Assembly (NCBI RefSeq): GCF_016428645.1
Contig: NZ_JAELXW010000020.1
Location: forward strand, 56,657 to 120,656
Direction: 5' to 3'
Source: Glycomyces salinus
GTDB lineage: Bacteria; Actinomycetota; Actinomycetes; Mycobacteriales; Micromonosporaceae
DNA: 64,000 nt
Part shown: positions 22,549 to 32,431 of the stretch, one piece after another
How the letters are laid out: each line of letters opens with the position of its first letter
How positions within the stretch are numbered: the stretch's first letter is position 1
The notes under the pieces: generated by a model
Told to the model about the DNA's origin: nothing
What the model saw: only the letters and a program-made list of their open reading frames with translations
Databases searched by the model: none
Made by a program: the position numbers and the translations under genes

Positions 22549-24867
22549 CTAGTCGGCCGAGGTCGCGGGCTCAGCGGTCGCGACCTCGGGCTCGCCCGAG
22601 TCGTCACCGCGGCTGTAGCGCAGGTACTGCAGCAGCACGATCACCGCACCCGCGGCGATGCCGCCGAGGCTGGCCGTCGCCGACGGGCTCAGCGCGAACA
22701 GCGCGGCGATGAACAGCACGACCCGCTCCCAGAGGAACAGCCGCGCCTGGAGCTGCCCGGCCACCGAGGCGCCCAGCAGGAACGCCGCCGCGATCGCCGT
22801 CGCGATCGAGATCGCCAGACTCGTCACGTCGTCGCCGAGCAGCAGCAGCTGTGGAGAGAACACGAAGGCGTAGGGCACGACGAAGCCCGATATCGCCAAT
22901 CTGACCGACTGCACGCCCGTCAGGATCGGATTGCCTCCCGATATGCCGGAGGCGGCGAACGCGGCCAGGCACACCGGTGGAGTGATGTCGGCCAGCACCC
23001 CGAAGTAGAGCACGAACATGTGCGCGATCAGGTAGTACTGCCAGGCAGTCTGTCCGGTTTCGGAAGCGGCGGGCAGGCCGATGCCGGTGTAGGTGCCGTC
23101 GATCAGGTTGATGATCGCCGGGGCGGCGACCACCGACATGACCACGTAGTTCGCGGTAGTCGGCAGGCCGATGCCGAGGATGAGGCAGGCGATCATGGTG
23201 AAGAACATGACCAGCATCAGCTCGGCGCCGTCGAACGGCAGCACCGAGGAGATGCTCGTGCCCAGCGAGATCAGGCCGTCGGCGATCTTCAGGCCCAGGC
23301 CGGTGTTGTTGATCGCGCCGGAGATGATGCCGGCCGCGGCGGTGGCCGCCACGATCGGCAGCGCCATCTTCGCGCCGTCGACCAGGGCGTCCAGGAGCGT
23401 CCGGGGCGTGAGCTTGTCGGACATGGACTTCCAGCCCGAGACCCCGCGGAAGGCCAGCATGAGCAGCTGCACCAGCACGTTCAGGGCCACCGTCGCCAGG
23501 ACGGCGCGGAAGGCCGCCGTCATCGGAGTCAGGCCGATCGACAGCAGCACGAAGATGATCGCCAGCGGCAGCAGCAGGTACCCCTGCTTGAGCAGCAGCG
23601 GCAAGAGCTTGGGCAGCTGGTCCTTGGGCAGGCCCACGATGCCCTCGCGCCGGGAGACGAAGTGGACCACGATGTACTGCGAGCCGAAGAACAGGATCGC
23701 CGGGATCAGCGCCGCCAGCATGATGTCGATATAGCTGATGCCGTTGCCGATCGTCTCCAGCATGATGAACGCCGCCGCGCCCATGATCGGCGGCATGATC
23801 TGCCCGCCGGTCGAGGAGGCGGCCTCGACGGCGCCGGCGAACTCCTTCTTGTAGCCCGAGCGCTTCATCATCGGGATGGTGAACGCGCCGTTGGAGACCG
23901 TGTTGGCCACCGAGGAGCCGGTGATGGTCCCCGAGAAGACCGAGGTGATGACGCCCACCTTGGCGGTGCCGCCGACCCGGCCGCCGGCGATGCTGAGGGC
24001 CAGGTTGGTGAAGAACCGCTCCATCCCGGTGCGCTGCAGCAGGGCCGCGAAGATCATGAACAGGAAGATGAAGGTCGCCGAGGTGTTCAGCGGGATGCCG
24101 AACACGCCCTTGGTGCCCAGCCAGGCGTCGGTGAGGATCCGGTCGGGGTTCAGGCCGCCGAACCACAGGAAGCCCGGCATGTAGGAGCCGTAGAGCATGT
24201 AGGCGATCATCACGACGCAGACCACGGTCAGCGCCATGCCGACCGCGCGCGCCGAGGCGACCAGGACCAGGAGCACGCCGATGGCGGCGGCCGCGATGCC
24301 CGCCGCCGGCCAGGATCCGCCGACGTACTGGTTGAAGTCCCCGGCGTTGGCGAAGACCCACCAGTTCGCCCACACGGCCATGCCCGCGAGCACGACGTCC
24401 GGCAGCGGCATGCCGCCGATCTCGAGCTTGATGTACCGGGTCACCTGGACCAGCACCAGGATCAGCACGGCGGGCAGCAGAATCGCCGGATCGGAGACGC
24501 CGACCGCCGCGAAGTAGCCGAGCAGGGCGATACCCAGGCCGGTCCAGATCAGGCCGTTGCGCTTCTCCTTCTCGGGGTTGCGCTTGGAGTTGTAGACCAG
24601 GAAGATCAGCGCCAGGCCGAAGGCCAGGTGCACGACGGGCTGCCGTGGAGTGGAGAGGATGCCCTTCCAGGCGGTCCAGAGGTGGAAGGCCGACATCGCG
24701 ACCGCCAGGCCCGCGATGAGCCACTTCCAGCCCCAGTGCAGTCCGGTGCGCTCCGGGCCGACCACGGTGCTGATCGGCTCGGCCTCGGACATCGCCTTGA
24801 TGTCGGCGGCGGCCTGATCGTGGTCGTAGGCGACTGCCGTCGGGCTGGACGACTGCTTCTCGCTCAT
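22549..24867 (-). CDS. TRAP transporter fused permease (TAXI-type, 4TM/12TM)
   Basis: A 772-residue membrane protein joining the small (DctQ-like) and large (DctM-like) TRAP subunits. A charged cytoplasmic N-terminus of about 45 residues precedes some 18-20 membrane helices. Characteristic large-subunit segments: FSGTITGSSVANTVSNGAFT, GGQIMPPIMGAAAFIMLE and GIGLPTTANYVVMSVVAAPA. With the TAXI binding protein upstream it forms a Na+- or H+-driven importer of an organic acid or amino acid. The gene follows the binding-protein gene on the minus strand after 99 bp that contain a strong hairpin. Confidence 0.94.
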   Translation of the reverse strand: MSEKQSSSPTAVAYDHDQAAADIKAMSEAEPISTVVGPERTGLHWGWKWLIAGLAVAMSAFHLWTAWKGILSTPRQPVVHLAFGLALIFLVYNSKRNPEKEKRNGLIWTGLGIALLGYFAAVGVSDPAILLPAVLILVLVQVTRYIKLEIGGMPLPDVVLAGMAVWANWWVFANAGDFNQYVGGSWPAAGIAAAAIGVLLVLVASARAVGMALTVVCVVMIAYMLYGSYMPGFLWFGGLNPDRILTDAWLGTKGVFGIPLNTSATFIFLFMIFAALLQRTGMERFFTNLALSIAGGRVGGTAKVGVITSVFSGTITGSSVANTVSNGAFTIPMMKRSGYKKEFAGAVEAASSTGGQIMPPIMGAAAFIMLETIGNGISYIDIMLAALIPAILFFGSQYIVVHFVSRREGIVGLPKDQLPKLLPLLLKQGYLLLPLAIIFVLLSIGLTPMTAAFRAVLATVALNVLVQLLMLAFRGVSGWKSMSDKLTPRTLLDALVDGAKMALPIVAATAAAGIISGAINNTGLGLKIADGLISLGTSISSVLPFDGAELMLVMFFTMIACLILGIGLPTTANYVVMSVVAAPAIINLIDGTYTGIGLPAASETGQTAWQYYLIAHMFVLYFGVLADITPPVCLAAFAASGISGGNPILTGVQSVRLAISGFVVPYAFVFSPQLLLLGDDVTSLAISIATAIAAAFLLGASVAGQLQARLFLWERVVLFIAALFALSPSATASLGGIAAGAVIVLLQYLRYSRGDDSGEPEVATAEPATSAD

Positions 24868-24920
24868 GTGCGGTGGTGCCTCTCGGGGACGCGGGCTCGG
24901 GGGGGTTCGCCAGAGGATGG

Positions 24921-24960
24921 CCGCGGCGGCGGACCGGCGGGTGCCGGCCCGCCGCCGCGG
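24921..24960 (-). terminator. Intra-operon hairpin between TAXI binding protein and permease
   Basis: CCGCGGCGGCGG (24921-24932) pairs perfectly with CCGCCGCCGCGG (24949-24960); CCGGC/GCCGG pairs inside the loop. Placed just after the binding-protein stop and before the permease, it probably trims transcription or stabilises the upstream message, giving more binding protein than permease. Confidence 0.65.
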
Positions 24961-24966
24961 GTTCGA

Positions 24967-25947
24967 TTACAGGACGCCCTGCTCCGAGAAGTACTTCTCG
25001 GCTCCGGCGTGGTATTCGACGTCGACGACGCCTTCGGTCGCGGTGTCGATCGAGATCGAGCCGGCGACGGCGTGGTCGACGTCCCCGGTGTTCTCGTACA
25101 GGGTCTTGACCAGCTCGTAGACCTGGTCCTCGTTCAGCGAGGGCAGCGCGTACAGCGAGGCCCAGTTGGTGACCGTGGTGGCGTCCTGGTCGATGCCCGG
25201 GTACGTGCCGCCGGGAATCGGCAGGGACGACATGGTCGCGTCAGCGTCGAGGAGCGTGGCCACGACGTCATCGGGAATCGAGACCAGGACCAGGTCGGCG
25301 TTCTGGGCGGCCTCGGTCAGCGAAGCGGCCGGCAGCGCCAGGACACCGAAGGCGGCGTCGATCTGGCCGTCGCGCAGCTTCGAGGCCGCGTCGCCGAAGC
25401 CGTCGGCGAACGTCTCGCCCGGCTCGACCCCGGCGGCGTCGAGGATCGTCTGGGTCAGGCCCTGGGTGCCGGACCCGTCCGGGCCGATCGCCACCCGCAT
25501 GCCCGCGAGGTCGGTAACGGTCTCGATGCCCGAGTCGGCGGTCGCGACGATCTGCATGACCTCGGGGTAGATGTTCCCCAGGAAAGCCAGCTCGATCTCC
25601 TCGCCCTCGAAGTCGCCCTCGCCGTTCACCGCCTGCGTGGCGGTGCCGTTGATCGACATGGCCAGCTGGATCTCGTCGTCCTGCAGCAACTTGATGTTCT
25701 CGACCGACGCGCCGGTCGCCTGGGTCGAGACCCGGAGACCGTCGATGGCGCCGCTCCACATCTGGGCGATGCCCCCGCCCAGCGGGTAGTAGGTGCCGCC
25801 GACCGAGCCGGTGCCGAGCACCATCTCAGAGCGCTCGCCGCCTTCGTCGCCGTTGTCGTCACCGGCGTCAGAGCCGACACCGCAAGCGGAAGCGGCCAAG
25901 AGGGCACCGCCGGCGACCGGTGCGGAAAGGATCGTTCTCCTGAGCAT
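24967..25947 (-). CDS. TAXI-family TRAP solute-binding lipoprotein
   Basis: A 326-residue extracytoplasmic binding protein. Signal peptide MLRRTILSAPVAGGALLAAS ends in a lipobox with Cys22; an acidic linker (DDNGDEGGE) follows. The TAXI signature is clear: GTGSVGGTYYPLGGGIAQMW and TQATGASVENIKLL, then GPDGSGTQGLTQTIL. It delivers ligand to the fused permease. ATG 25947 is chosen because it gives a proper lipoprotein signal and has GGAG upstream; the longer frame does not. TAXI ligands include glutamate, glutarate and related acids; this one is not predictable. Confidence 0.94.
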   Translation of the reverse strand: MLRRTILSAPVAGGALLAASACGVGSDAGDDNGDEGGERSEMVLGTGSVGGTYYPLGGGIAQMWSGAIDGLRVSTQATGASVENIKLLQDDEIQLAMSINGTATQAVNGEGDFEGEEIELAFLGNIYPEVMQIVATADSGIETVTDLAGMRVAIGPDGSGTQGLTQTILDAAGVEPGETFADGFGDAASKLRDGQIDAAFGVLALPAASLTEAAQNADLVLVSIPDDVVATLLDADATMSSLPIPGGTYPGIDQDATTVTNWASLYALPSLNEDQVYELVKTLYENTGDVDHAVAGSISIDTATEGVVDVEYHAGAEKYFSEQGVL

Positions 25948-26152
25948 TGCGCAACTCCATTCATCGCAAGTTTCTATGCGCCGCATGGACGCGAGGCAGG
26001 GGCATAGTCCGTTACAGGGATGAGAGCACTCTACGATGCCATGTCGACACGAACACGCTCTCAGTCCGTCATGACGCCACATAGTAGCCGAACCGTTATC
26101 TTCGCCTTCCGGCCGACATTCCCGCGTCACAAAGTGAGCTCCACGTCATCGG

Positions 26153-26181
26153 TTGTCCGCCTGCCGGACGCGGTCTAGCGT
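26153..26181 (+). promoter_or_regulatory. lipB promoter, apparently leaderless
   Basis: -35 TTGTCC (26153-26158), 17-bp spacer, -10 TAGCGT (26176-26181). The expected start point is about 26188, the A of the lipB ATG, so the message may be leaderless. Confidence 0.5.
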
Positions 26182-26187
26182 TGAGGA

Positions 26188-26844
26188 ATGAGCGCAACAA
26201 CGCGGATCGGTCCGCTCACGGTCGAACGCCGAGGACTGGTCGAATACCAGGAGGCCTGGGACTACCAGAAGGAGCTTCAGCAGCGCCGCATCGACGACGA
26301 GATCGGCGACACCGTGCTGCTGCTGGAGCACCCGAGCGTCTACACCGCCGGCAAGCGCACCGAGACCTGGGCGCTGCCGCAGGACGGCACCCCGGTCGTC
26401 ACCGTCGACCGCGGCGGCCAGATCACCTGGCACGGACCGGGCCAGATCGTCGGATACCCCATCGTCAAGATGCGCGGGAAGGTCGACGTGGTCGCCTACG
26501 TGCGGCGCGTGGAGGACATGATCTCGGCGGTCTGCCACGAGTTCGGGGTGACCTCGGCCCGCGGGCGGCTGCGCGACCGCACCGGGGTGTGGCTCCCGGC
26601 CGACGACAACGGCCCCGAGCGGAAGATCTGCGCGATCGGCGTGCGGGTGCGGTGGGCGACGACCATGCACGGCTTCGCGCTCAACTGCAATCCGGACATG
26701 AGCGCCTGGGAGCGCATCGCGCCGTGCGCGATCACCGACGCCGACGTCACGAGTCTGTCGCGCGAGCTGGGCCGCGAGGTCACCGTCGACGAGGTGATGC
26801 CGGTGGTCGAGAAGCACCTGCCGATGCTGCTCGAGACCGGCTAA
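26188..26844 (+). CDS. lipB: Octanoyl-ACP:protein N-octanoyltransferase LipB
   Basis: A 218-residue enzyme that moves octanoyl from acyl carrier protein to lipoyl domains, first step of protein lipoylation. Family motifs: [33 protein letters not shown] (substrate channel), Lys146 in [10 protein letters not shown], and catalytic Cys180 in APCAITD. Length is standard. lipA is not in the window. The stop overlaps the stop of the convergent hydrolase by 3 bp. Confidence 0.96.
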   Translation: MSATTRIGPLTVERRGLVEYQEAWDYQKELQQRRIDDEIGDTVLLLEHPSVYTAGKRTETWALPQDGTPVVTVDRGGQITWHGPGQIVGYPIVKMRGKVDVVAYVRRVEDMISAVCHEFGVTSARGRLRDRTGVWLPADDNGPERKICAIGVRVRWATTMHGFALNCNPDMSAWERIAPCAITDADVTSLSRELGREVTVDEVMPVVEKHLPMLLETG

Positions 26845-28283
26845 CAACCGTCGATCGGGGCCGGCTGGTCGTCGTCCAGCTCCGGCTCCTGACCGAGCAG
26901 GACCGCCAGGATGTTGTTCCACGCGTCCGACTCGGGGTAGAAGATCTCGGAGTGGGAGTGGACGCCCTCGACCTCCTTGCCCGAGATGCCCCGGTCGATC
27001 AGGAGGGTGCCGGTGTCGTCGACCGCGTCGGGCGCGTCGGGGAGGTAGCCGGGGTAGAGGTTCTTCACGCCCGGGAAGTCGTCCGGGTCGGCGCCGTGGC
27101 CCAGCAGCGGCACGTACGGCATCCCCTGGATGTACGAGATCGGGTCGCCGGGGGCGGTGATGGAGTACCGGGGGCGGCACGGCTCGTCGAGGTCCTCGGG
27201 ATCGTAGACGTCGTTGCCCATTCCGGCCGAGGCGATGTGCAGGACGCGGTCGACGGCCAGGTCCTGGGTCTCGGCCAGGCCGATGACGGCGCCGCCGTAG
27301 GAGTGCCCGACGAGGGTGACCGGCACGTCGGGGCCGATCTGGGAGCGCAGGTCGAAGGTGAACGAGGCCAGGCTCTCGGAGGCCACGGCCGCCCACGACG
27401 CCCAGGACTCCTCGATCCAGCCCGAGGGCCAGGAGGCCCCGGCCCAGACCACCACGGCCAGCTCCCCGTCGGCGGCGTCGACGAAGCTCTGGGCCCGCTG
27501 GTAGTAGATGTCGAAGTTGTCGCTGGTGAGGACCGCCGAGCCTCCGGGGACGAGCACGCTGACCGTCTCGGCGGTCTCCAGGTCGCCGACGACCTCGATC
27601 CAGGAGCCGTCGCCGGCGTTGTTGTAGGGGTCTATGTAGACGAACTGGCGGCCCGAGCCGATGAGCTCGGTCACCTCTTCGCGGGGCGGTCGCTCGACCT
27701 CGGCGTTCCAGGGCCGTTCGGGGCTGTCGGGCTGGGTCGTGTCGTAGGAGGCGGCGGTCAGCAGGATCTGGTTGGCCGCCTCCCGCGCCTCGAACGGCGC
27801 CCCGGGCAGGCTGCCGAGCACCGCGGGGTACATGACGGCGAGCCACGAGGCCGAGTCGGTGCCGAGTCTCTCGTCGAGATCGTCGAAGAAGCCGCCGACC
27901 TCGACCGGGTCGAACTCTCCGGCGGCCTCGGAGAGGGTCGCCAGCGCCGCCGACAGCTCCCCGGTCCGGGGGTCGGGGGCGCCGGAGGCGAGCTCCGAGG
28001 CGTATTCGGGGTCGGTGACGGCCGCTTCCTGGGCCTCGTCGAGGCGGTCGCTGGCGAGCAGGGCCCACTTGAGGCCGGTGAACTCGTCCTCGACGTCGCC
28101 TTCGACGGCGGGCGGAGTGCGGAGGGAGTCGGCCTCGGCTTCACCGAGCTGTGTGACGCCAGCCACGTAGACCAGGGCCAGCATTACGACCCCGACGAGA
28201 CTGAACCTCCGCCACCACCCTCGATTCACGCGCAACAGCGTATCCGAGGGAGGCTTTCGTTGCGAGCCGAACGCCCTCGCCAT
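26841..28283 (-). CDS. Exported alpha/beta-hydrolase (DUF1023-type)
   Basis: A 480-residue protein. An N-terminal membrane helix (about residues 28-45, [16 protein letters not shown]) anchors or exports it. The C-terminal half is an alpha/beta hydrolase: nucleophile elbow [14 protein letters not shown], and a late HSHSE segment that probably carries the catalytic His. The ~230-residue Glu/Ala-rich helical N-terminal part is typical of actinobacterial DUF1023 proteins. The next gene upstream on the strand is 3 bp away (ABC ATPase), so they form an operon. Substrate unknown. Confidence 0.85.
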   Translation of the reverse strand: MARAFGSQRKPPSDTLLRVNRGWWRRFSLVGVVMLALVYVAGVTQLGEAEADSLRTPPAVEGDVEDEFTGLKWALLASDRLDEAQEAAVTDPEYASELASGAPDPRTGELSAALATLSEAAGEFDPVEVGGFFDDLDERLGTDSASWLAVMYPAVLGSLPGAPFEAREAANQILLTAASYDTTQPDSPERPWNAEVERPPREEVTELIGSGRQFVYIDPYNNAGDGSWIEVVGDLETAETVSVLVPGGSAVLTSDNFDIYYQRAQSFVDAADGELAVVVWAGASWPSGWIEESWASWAAVASESLASFTFDLRSQIGPDVPVTLVGHSYGGAVIGLAETQDLAVDRVLHIASAGMGNDVYDPEDLDEPCRPRYSITAPGDPISYIQGMPYVPLLGHGADPDDFPGVKNLYPGYLPDAPDAVDDTGTLLIDRGISGKEVEGVHSHSEIFYPESDAWNNILAVLLGQEPELDDDQPAPIDGC

Positions 28284-28286
28284 GGC

Positions 28287-29078
28287 TTAGGCGGCGACCG
28301 CCGAGTAACGGCCCCCGTTCGCGCTCAGCGTGAGCGGGAGCCCGAAGGCTTTCGACAAGGTCTCCGAGGTCAGAGCCTCGTCGAGGGGCCCGGCGGCGAC
28401 CACCGAGCCGGCCGAGAGCACCAGCGCGTGGGTGAAGCCCGGCGGGATCTCCTCGACGTGGTGCGTGACCAGGATCAAGGCGGGAGAGCCCTCGTCGGCG
28501 GCGAGGCCCCCGAGGGTCGCCACCAGGGCCTCGCGCGCGCCCAGGTCGAGCCCGGCCGCCGGCTCGTCGAGCATGAGCAGTTCGGGGTCGGTCATCAGGG
28601 CGCGTGCGATGAGGACGCGCTTGCGCTCGCCCTCGGAGAGGGTGGCGAAGCGCCGCTCGGCCAGCTGCGCGATGCCGAGCCATCGCAGCAGCCCTTCGGC
28701 GCGCTCGTTGTCGAGCTCGTCGTAGTCCTCGGTCCAGCGGCCGACCCGACCCCAGGCGGCGGTGCGGACCACGTCGATGGCGGCCTCGCCGCCCGGCAGG
28801 GACTCGGCGACGGCGGTGGTGGTCAGTCCGATGCGCGGGCGCAGCTCGAACACGTCGACCTTGCCGAGCCGCTCGCCGAGCACCTCGACGGTGCCTGAGG
28901 TGGGATGGTTCCGGGCGGCGGCGAGGTTCAGCAGCGTGGTCTTCCCGGCGCCGTTGGGGCCGAGGACCACCCAGCGCTGATCCGCGTCGACTTGCCAGTC
29001 GACCTTGTCGAGAAGCCGGTTGCCGCCGCGCACCACGGTGACGCCTGATAGGTCGAGTACTCGCTCTGACTGTGCCAC
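28287..29078 (-). CDS. ABC transporter ATP-binding protein
   Basis: A 263-residue stand-alone ATPase. Walker A LGPNGAGKTTLLNL (about 37-50), Q-loop region LTTTAVAE, signature TLSEGERKRVLIARALM, Walker B LLMLDEPAAGLDLG, H-loop ILVTHHVEEIP. Closest in pattern to YlmA-like or ferrichrome-type ATPases. No permease follows; the next gene is the DUF1023 hydrolase after 3 bp, so its membrane partner is unknown, or it acts outside transport. Divergent from the ABC-2 exporter genes. Confidence 0.88.
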   Translation of the reverse strand: MAQSERVLDLSGVTVVRGGNRLLDKVDWQVDADQRWVVLGPNGAGKTTLLNLAAARNHPTSGTVEVLGERLGKVDVFELRPRIGLTTTAVAESLPGGEAAIDVVRTAAWGRVGRWTEDYDELDNERAEGLLRWLGIAQLAERRFATLSEGERKRVLIARALMTDPELLMLDEPAAGLDLGAREALVATLGGLAADEGSPALILVTHHVEEIPPGFTHALVLSAGSVVAAGPLDEALTSETLSKAFGLPLTLSANGGRYSAVAA

Positions 29079-29146
29079 GGCTCTAATGAAACCACGGGCC
29101 AGGACCGCCGCCGACCTCGCGGGCGGCCGGTCCTGTGCCGCGCCAC

Positions 29147-29161
29147 TATACCCGGTATATT
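29147..29161 (+). promoter_or_regulatory. AT-rich palindrome overlapping a -10 element of the ABC exporter genes
   Basis: TATACC-C-GGTATA (29147-29159) is a perfect 6+6 palindrome overlapping a possible -10 TATATT (29156-29161), about 65 bp before the ATPase start. It resembles operators of GntR/YtrA regulators of ABC operons, though no such regulator is adjacent. Confidence 0.4.
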
Positions 29162-29227
29162 ATGCAACGCTGCCGCTTCGAGCAGCGTCCCAAGGGCAAT
29201 ACCCGTCCCCAACTCGGAATTGAGCAG

Positions 29228-30259
29228 ATGCCCCCAGTCATTCAGATTTCGGGGCTGCGCAAGACCTATCGCAGGATCGCGCGCCAGCCCCACCACGCAC
29301 TCGACGGCCTCGACATGGAGGTCAGCGCGGGCGAGGTCCACGGTTTCCTGGGGCCCAACGGGTCCGGCAAGACCACCACGCTCCGGGCGCTGCTGGGCCT
29401 CATCGGCACCGACGGCGGCGACATGCGGATCTTCGGCGAGCACGTCCCCGAGCGCCTGCCACGGGTGGTCTCGCGCATCGGCGCGGTCGTGGAGTCGCCG
29501 CAGTTCTTCAAGCACTTCTCCGGGCGTCTGACCCTCCAACTGCTGGCCGAGAGCGCCGGTATCGCGAGGACCCGGGTCGACGAGGTCCTGGAGCAGGTCG
29601 GCCTGCGCGACCAGGCCAAGCAGTCGGTCAAGGGCTACTCGCTGGGCATGCGGCAGCGGCTCGCGGTGGCCCAGGCGCTGCTCAAGCAGCCCGAACTGCT
29701 GATCCTCGACGAGCCGGCCAACGGCCTGGACCCGGCCGGCATCCACCACATGCGGGCCCTGCTCCAGTGGCTCGCCCACGATCAGGGCGTCACCGTCGTG
29801 GTCTCCTCCCACCTGCTGTCCGAAGTGCAGCAACTGTGCGAGACGATGACGATCGTCTCTAGGGGACGGCGCATCATCGACGGCCGTGTCCGCGACATCA
29901 TCGACGGCCACTCCGGTACACGCCTGAGCGTCCGCTTCGCCGACGCCGGGGAGTTGACGGCCGCCTCGGAGGCCCTCACCGAGGCTGAGGCCAAGGTCTC
30001 GGTCACCGCCGAGCGCGACCGCCTGCTGGTGGCCGGCGCACCCGACGCGGCCTGGGTGACCAAGACCCTGGCCGACCGCGAGCTCTACCTGACCGAGCTG
30101 ACCACCGAGTCCCGGAACCTCGAATCGGTGTTCCTGGAGCTGACCGGCACCGCCCCGCATGAGGGCCAGGCCGTCCAGGTCGGACAGCCGGCCCCCCAGG
30201 CCCAGGAGAGCGCCGGGCAGCCCGGCAAGATCGAACTGCCCATCGGAGGCGACCAGTGA
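29228..30259 (+). CDS. ABC-2 exporter ATP-binding protein (CcmA/BcrA type)
   Basis: A 343-residue ATPase. Walker A LGPNGSGKTTTLRALLGL, Q-loop AVVESPQFF, signature SLGMRQRLAVAQALL, Walker B LLILDEPANGLDPAG, H-loop VVSSHLLSEV. A C-terminal domain of ~110 residues, common in drug- and bacteriocin-type ATPases, ends in a Gln/Pro-rich tail. I start at ATG 29228 (PPVIQISGLRKTY) because the family homology begins there; the frame runs open upstream. It overlaps the permease gene by 4 nt (GTGA). Confidence 0.88.
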   Translation: MPPVIQISGLRKTYRRIARQPHHALDGLDMEVSAGEVHGFLGPNGSGKTTTLRALLGLIGTDGGDMRIFGEHVPERLPRVVSRIGAVVESPQFFKHFSGRLTLQLLAESAGIARTRVDEVLEQVGLRDQAKQSVKGYSLGMRQRLAVAQALLKQPELLILDEPANGLDPAGIHHMRALLQWLAHDQGVTVVVSSHLLSEVQQLCETMTIVSRGRRIIDGRVRDIIDGHSGTRLSVRFADAGELTAASEALTEAEAKVSVTAERDRLLVAGAPDAAWVTKTLADRELYLTELTTESRNLESVFLELTGTAPHEGQAVQVGQPAPQAQESAGQPGKIELPIGGDQ

Positions 30260-31260
30260 AGCTCTACCGCACCGAACTGCGCCGCATCCTGCGCCGACGC
30301 CTGGCGCTCGTCTTCGGCATCCTGATCGCCGCGGGCACCCTCCTGCTCGCCGGGATCGTCTGGTTCGCCTCGAGCTCGGGCCCGACCGAGGCCGAAATCG
30401 AGACCGCCCGCCCAGAGATCGCCGCCGAACACCCCGAGTACGCCGAATGCCTGCGCAACGAGGAATTCTTCGAGCAGGAGTGGGGCTGGGACGAGAACGA
30501 CCCCATGCTCCAGGACCAGACCCACGAGGAGCTGTGCGACGAGTTCATTGCCCCCTGGGAGGCCCAGGAGCAGCTCGGCAACAACGTCTACACCTTCGAC
30601 TTCGAGGCCGAGGGCGTCTGGTTCCTGGTGGGCCTGAGCATCGTGGTCGGCCTGGTGACCATGTTCCTGGCGGCCTCGTCGATCGGGGCCGAATGGAACA
30701 GCGGCAGCATGGCCAATCTGCTGCTGTGGCACCCGAACCGCCTCAAGGTCTGGGGCGTCAAGCTCGGCGCGGCCGTCACCGTCACCGCCGCCGTGATCGT
30801 GGCCGTAGTGGTGCTGGAGTTCCTGCTGCTCTACCCGGCCGCGGCCGTGCGCGGCGAGGTCGGGACGCTCGACGCCGACTGGTGGTCCGACACGCTCGGC
30901 ATCTTGGTCCGCACCCTGGTCCTGGTCGCGGGCATGGCAGTCTTCGGCGCCTCGCTGGCCATGCTGGGCCGCCACACCGCGATCGCCGGGGGCCTCATCG
31001 CCGGGTACCTCATCGTCGGGGAACTGATCGTGTGGTACCTGACCACGGCGGCCAACATCAGCTACCCCGATCGGTTCTCGCTCTACACCTGGGTCGGCGC
31101 GTGGATCACCGGCAAGACGGAGCTGTACGACTTGAGCGGACAGGCGGCCGAGACGGAGACGATGATCATCACCTCCACCGACTCCGCGCTGCTGCTCGGC
31201 GGCATCATCGCGGTGTTCGCCGCGCTGGCGACCTGGGCGTTCGCCAAGCGCGACACATAG
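30256..31260 (+). CDS. ABC-2 type permease
   Basis: A 334-residue membrane protein, partner of the preceding ATPase. First helix at about residues 15-35 (LALVFGILIAAGTLLLAG), a ~75-residue acidic external loop with two Cys (about 56 and 95), then five more helices. The GTG start overlaps the ATPase stop. A large loop after helix 1 is typical of ABC-2 permeases that export peptides or drugs; the substrate is unknown. The stop is one nucleotide from the convergent ROK gene stop. Confidence 0.87.
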   Translation: MKLYRTELRRILRRRLALVFGILIAAGTLLLAGIVWFASSSGPTEAEIETARPEIAAEHPEYAECLRNEEFFEQEWGWDENDPMLQDQTHEELCDEFIAPWEAQEQLGNNVYTFDFEAEGVWFLVGLSIVVGLVTMFLAASSIGAEWNSGSMANLLLWHPNRLKVWGVKLGAAVTVTAAVIVAVVVLEFLLLYPAAAVRGEVGTLDADWWSDTLGILVRTLVLVAGMAVFGASLAMLGRHTAIAGGLIAGYLIVGELIVWYLTTAANISYPDRFSLYTWVGAWITGKTELYDLSGQAAETETMIITSTDSALLLGGIIAVFAALATWAFAKRDT

Positions 31261-31261
31261 C

Positions 31262-32431
31262 TCAATCGAAGAGGCCGGCGCGGACCGCATCCAGGCCGAG
31301 CAGGATCGCCCCGCGCATCACCGGCTCGTCCGGGACCGTGCCGGCCACCACGCTCGGGTTGACGGGCGCCAGCTGCGTCGTGTGCGCGGCCACGCGCCCG
31401 GCCAGCTCCAGGCCCCCGGCGTAGCCGACCGGGCCGCCGAGGACGACCACGGTCGGATCGAGCAGGACGCAGGAGGCGACGATGCCCAGGGCCATGCCCT
31501 GGGCCACCTCGTCGAGGAAGGCCGCGCCCTCGGGACCGGCCGCCACCGCGGCGGCGACCACCTCCTCGGGCTCGGACCCGCCGAAGCCGTGCTTCGCGCC
31601 GATCTCGACGACCGCGTCCCCGCCGACCACGCGCTGGTAGGAGCCCTTCGAGAGCCTGGTGACGACCCCGCCGGTGGGCAGCTCGCCGCCGGGGACCGGC
31701 AGGAACCCGATCTCGCCGGCCGCGCCGGTCGCGCCCCGGTACAACTGCCCGCCGAGGATGACCCCCAGGCCCAGGCCGCCGCCGTACCAGGCATAGACGA
31801 AGTCGGCCGCTCCCCCGGCCCCGCCCGAGCGCTGCTCGGCGACGGTCGCCAGGTTGACGTCGTTCTCGATGGTGACCGTGGGCGCCAGCTCCTCGTTCAG
31901 AGCCGTTCGCAGCCCCCGGTGCCAGGCCGGGAGGTTCCAGGAGAAGCCGATCTCGCCGCTGGTCGGGTCGATGACGCCCGGGGTGCCCAGGACGACGCGC
32001 TCGACGCCGCCCATCTCGACCCCGGCGTCGGCGACCGCGTCGGTCACCACCCGCCGCACCACCGCGACCGGGTCGGCGGACCCGGCCACGTCGGTCTCGG
32101 CGCGGCCGACGATCCTCCCGGTGAAGTCGGCGCAGGCGCCCTTGGTGGTCACCGGTCCGACCTCGACGCCGACGACGTAGGCGAAGGACGGCACGGCGGC
32201 GTACAGGGACGCGTTCGGGCCGCGTCCGCCGGACTTGGACCCGACGACTTCGACCAGGCCGCGCTCCTGGAGCCGCTCGACCATCTGCGAGGCGGTCACC
32301 TTCGACATGGAGGTGCGCTCGGCGAGTTGGGCTCTGGTCTGGGGGCCCTCGTCCAGCAGGAGTTTGAGGGCCGCCTGGTCGTTGAGGACCCGCAGCAGTT
32401 TGGGCACGCCCGGGGTGTGGCTTTTCGGCAT
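31262..32431 (-). CDS. ROK-family transcriptional regulator
   Basis: A 389-residue protein. Winged helix at 1-75 (LLDEGPQTRAQLAERTSMSK, VTASQMVERLQERGLVEVVG), followed by a ROK sugar-kinase-like domain with VVGVEVGPVTTKGACADFTG, IENDVNLATVAEQRSG and GGGLGLGVILGGQLYRG. The typical C-x-C-G-x2-G-C zinc motif is not seen. Two ATGs are possible, 32431 and, 42 nt upstream, 32473; both sit in copies of a 17-bp repeat. It follows the glutamate dehydrogenase gene closely on the same strand. Confidence 0.86.
   Translation of the reverse strand: MPKSHTPGVPKLLRVLNDQAALKLLLDEGPQTRAQLAERTSMSKVTASQMVERLQERGLVEVVGSKSGGRGPNASLYAAVPSFAYVVGVEVGPVTTKGACADFTGRIVGRAETDVAGSADPVAVVRRVVTDAVADAGVEMGGVERVVLGTPGVIDPTSGEIGFSWNLPAWHRGLRTALNEELAPTVTIENDVNLATVAEQRSGGAGGAADFVYAWYGGGLGLGVILGGQLYRGATGAAGEIGFLPVPGGELPTGGVVTRLSKGSYQRVVGGDAVVEIGAKHGFGGSEPEEVVAAAVAAGPEGAAFLDEVAQGMALGIVASCVLLDPTVVVLGGPVGYAGGLELAGRVAAHTTQLAPVNPSVVAGTVPDEPVMRGAILLGLDAVRAGLFD

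Noticed and set aside
23020..26007. 995-codon frame opposite the TRAP operon
   Set aside because: Shadow of the real permease and binding-protein genes; Arg/His/Gln-rich low-complexity product.
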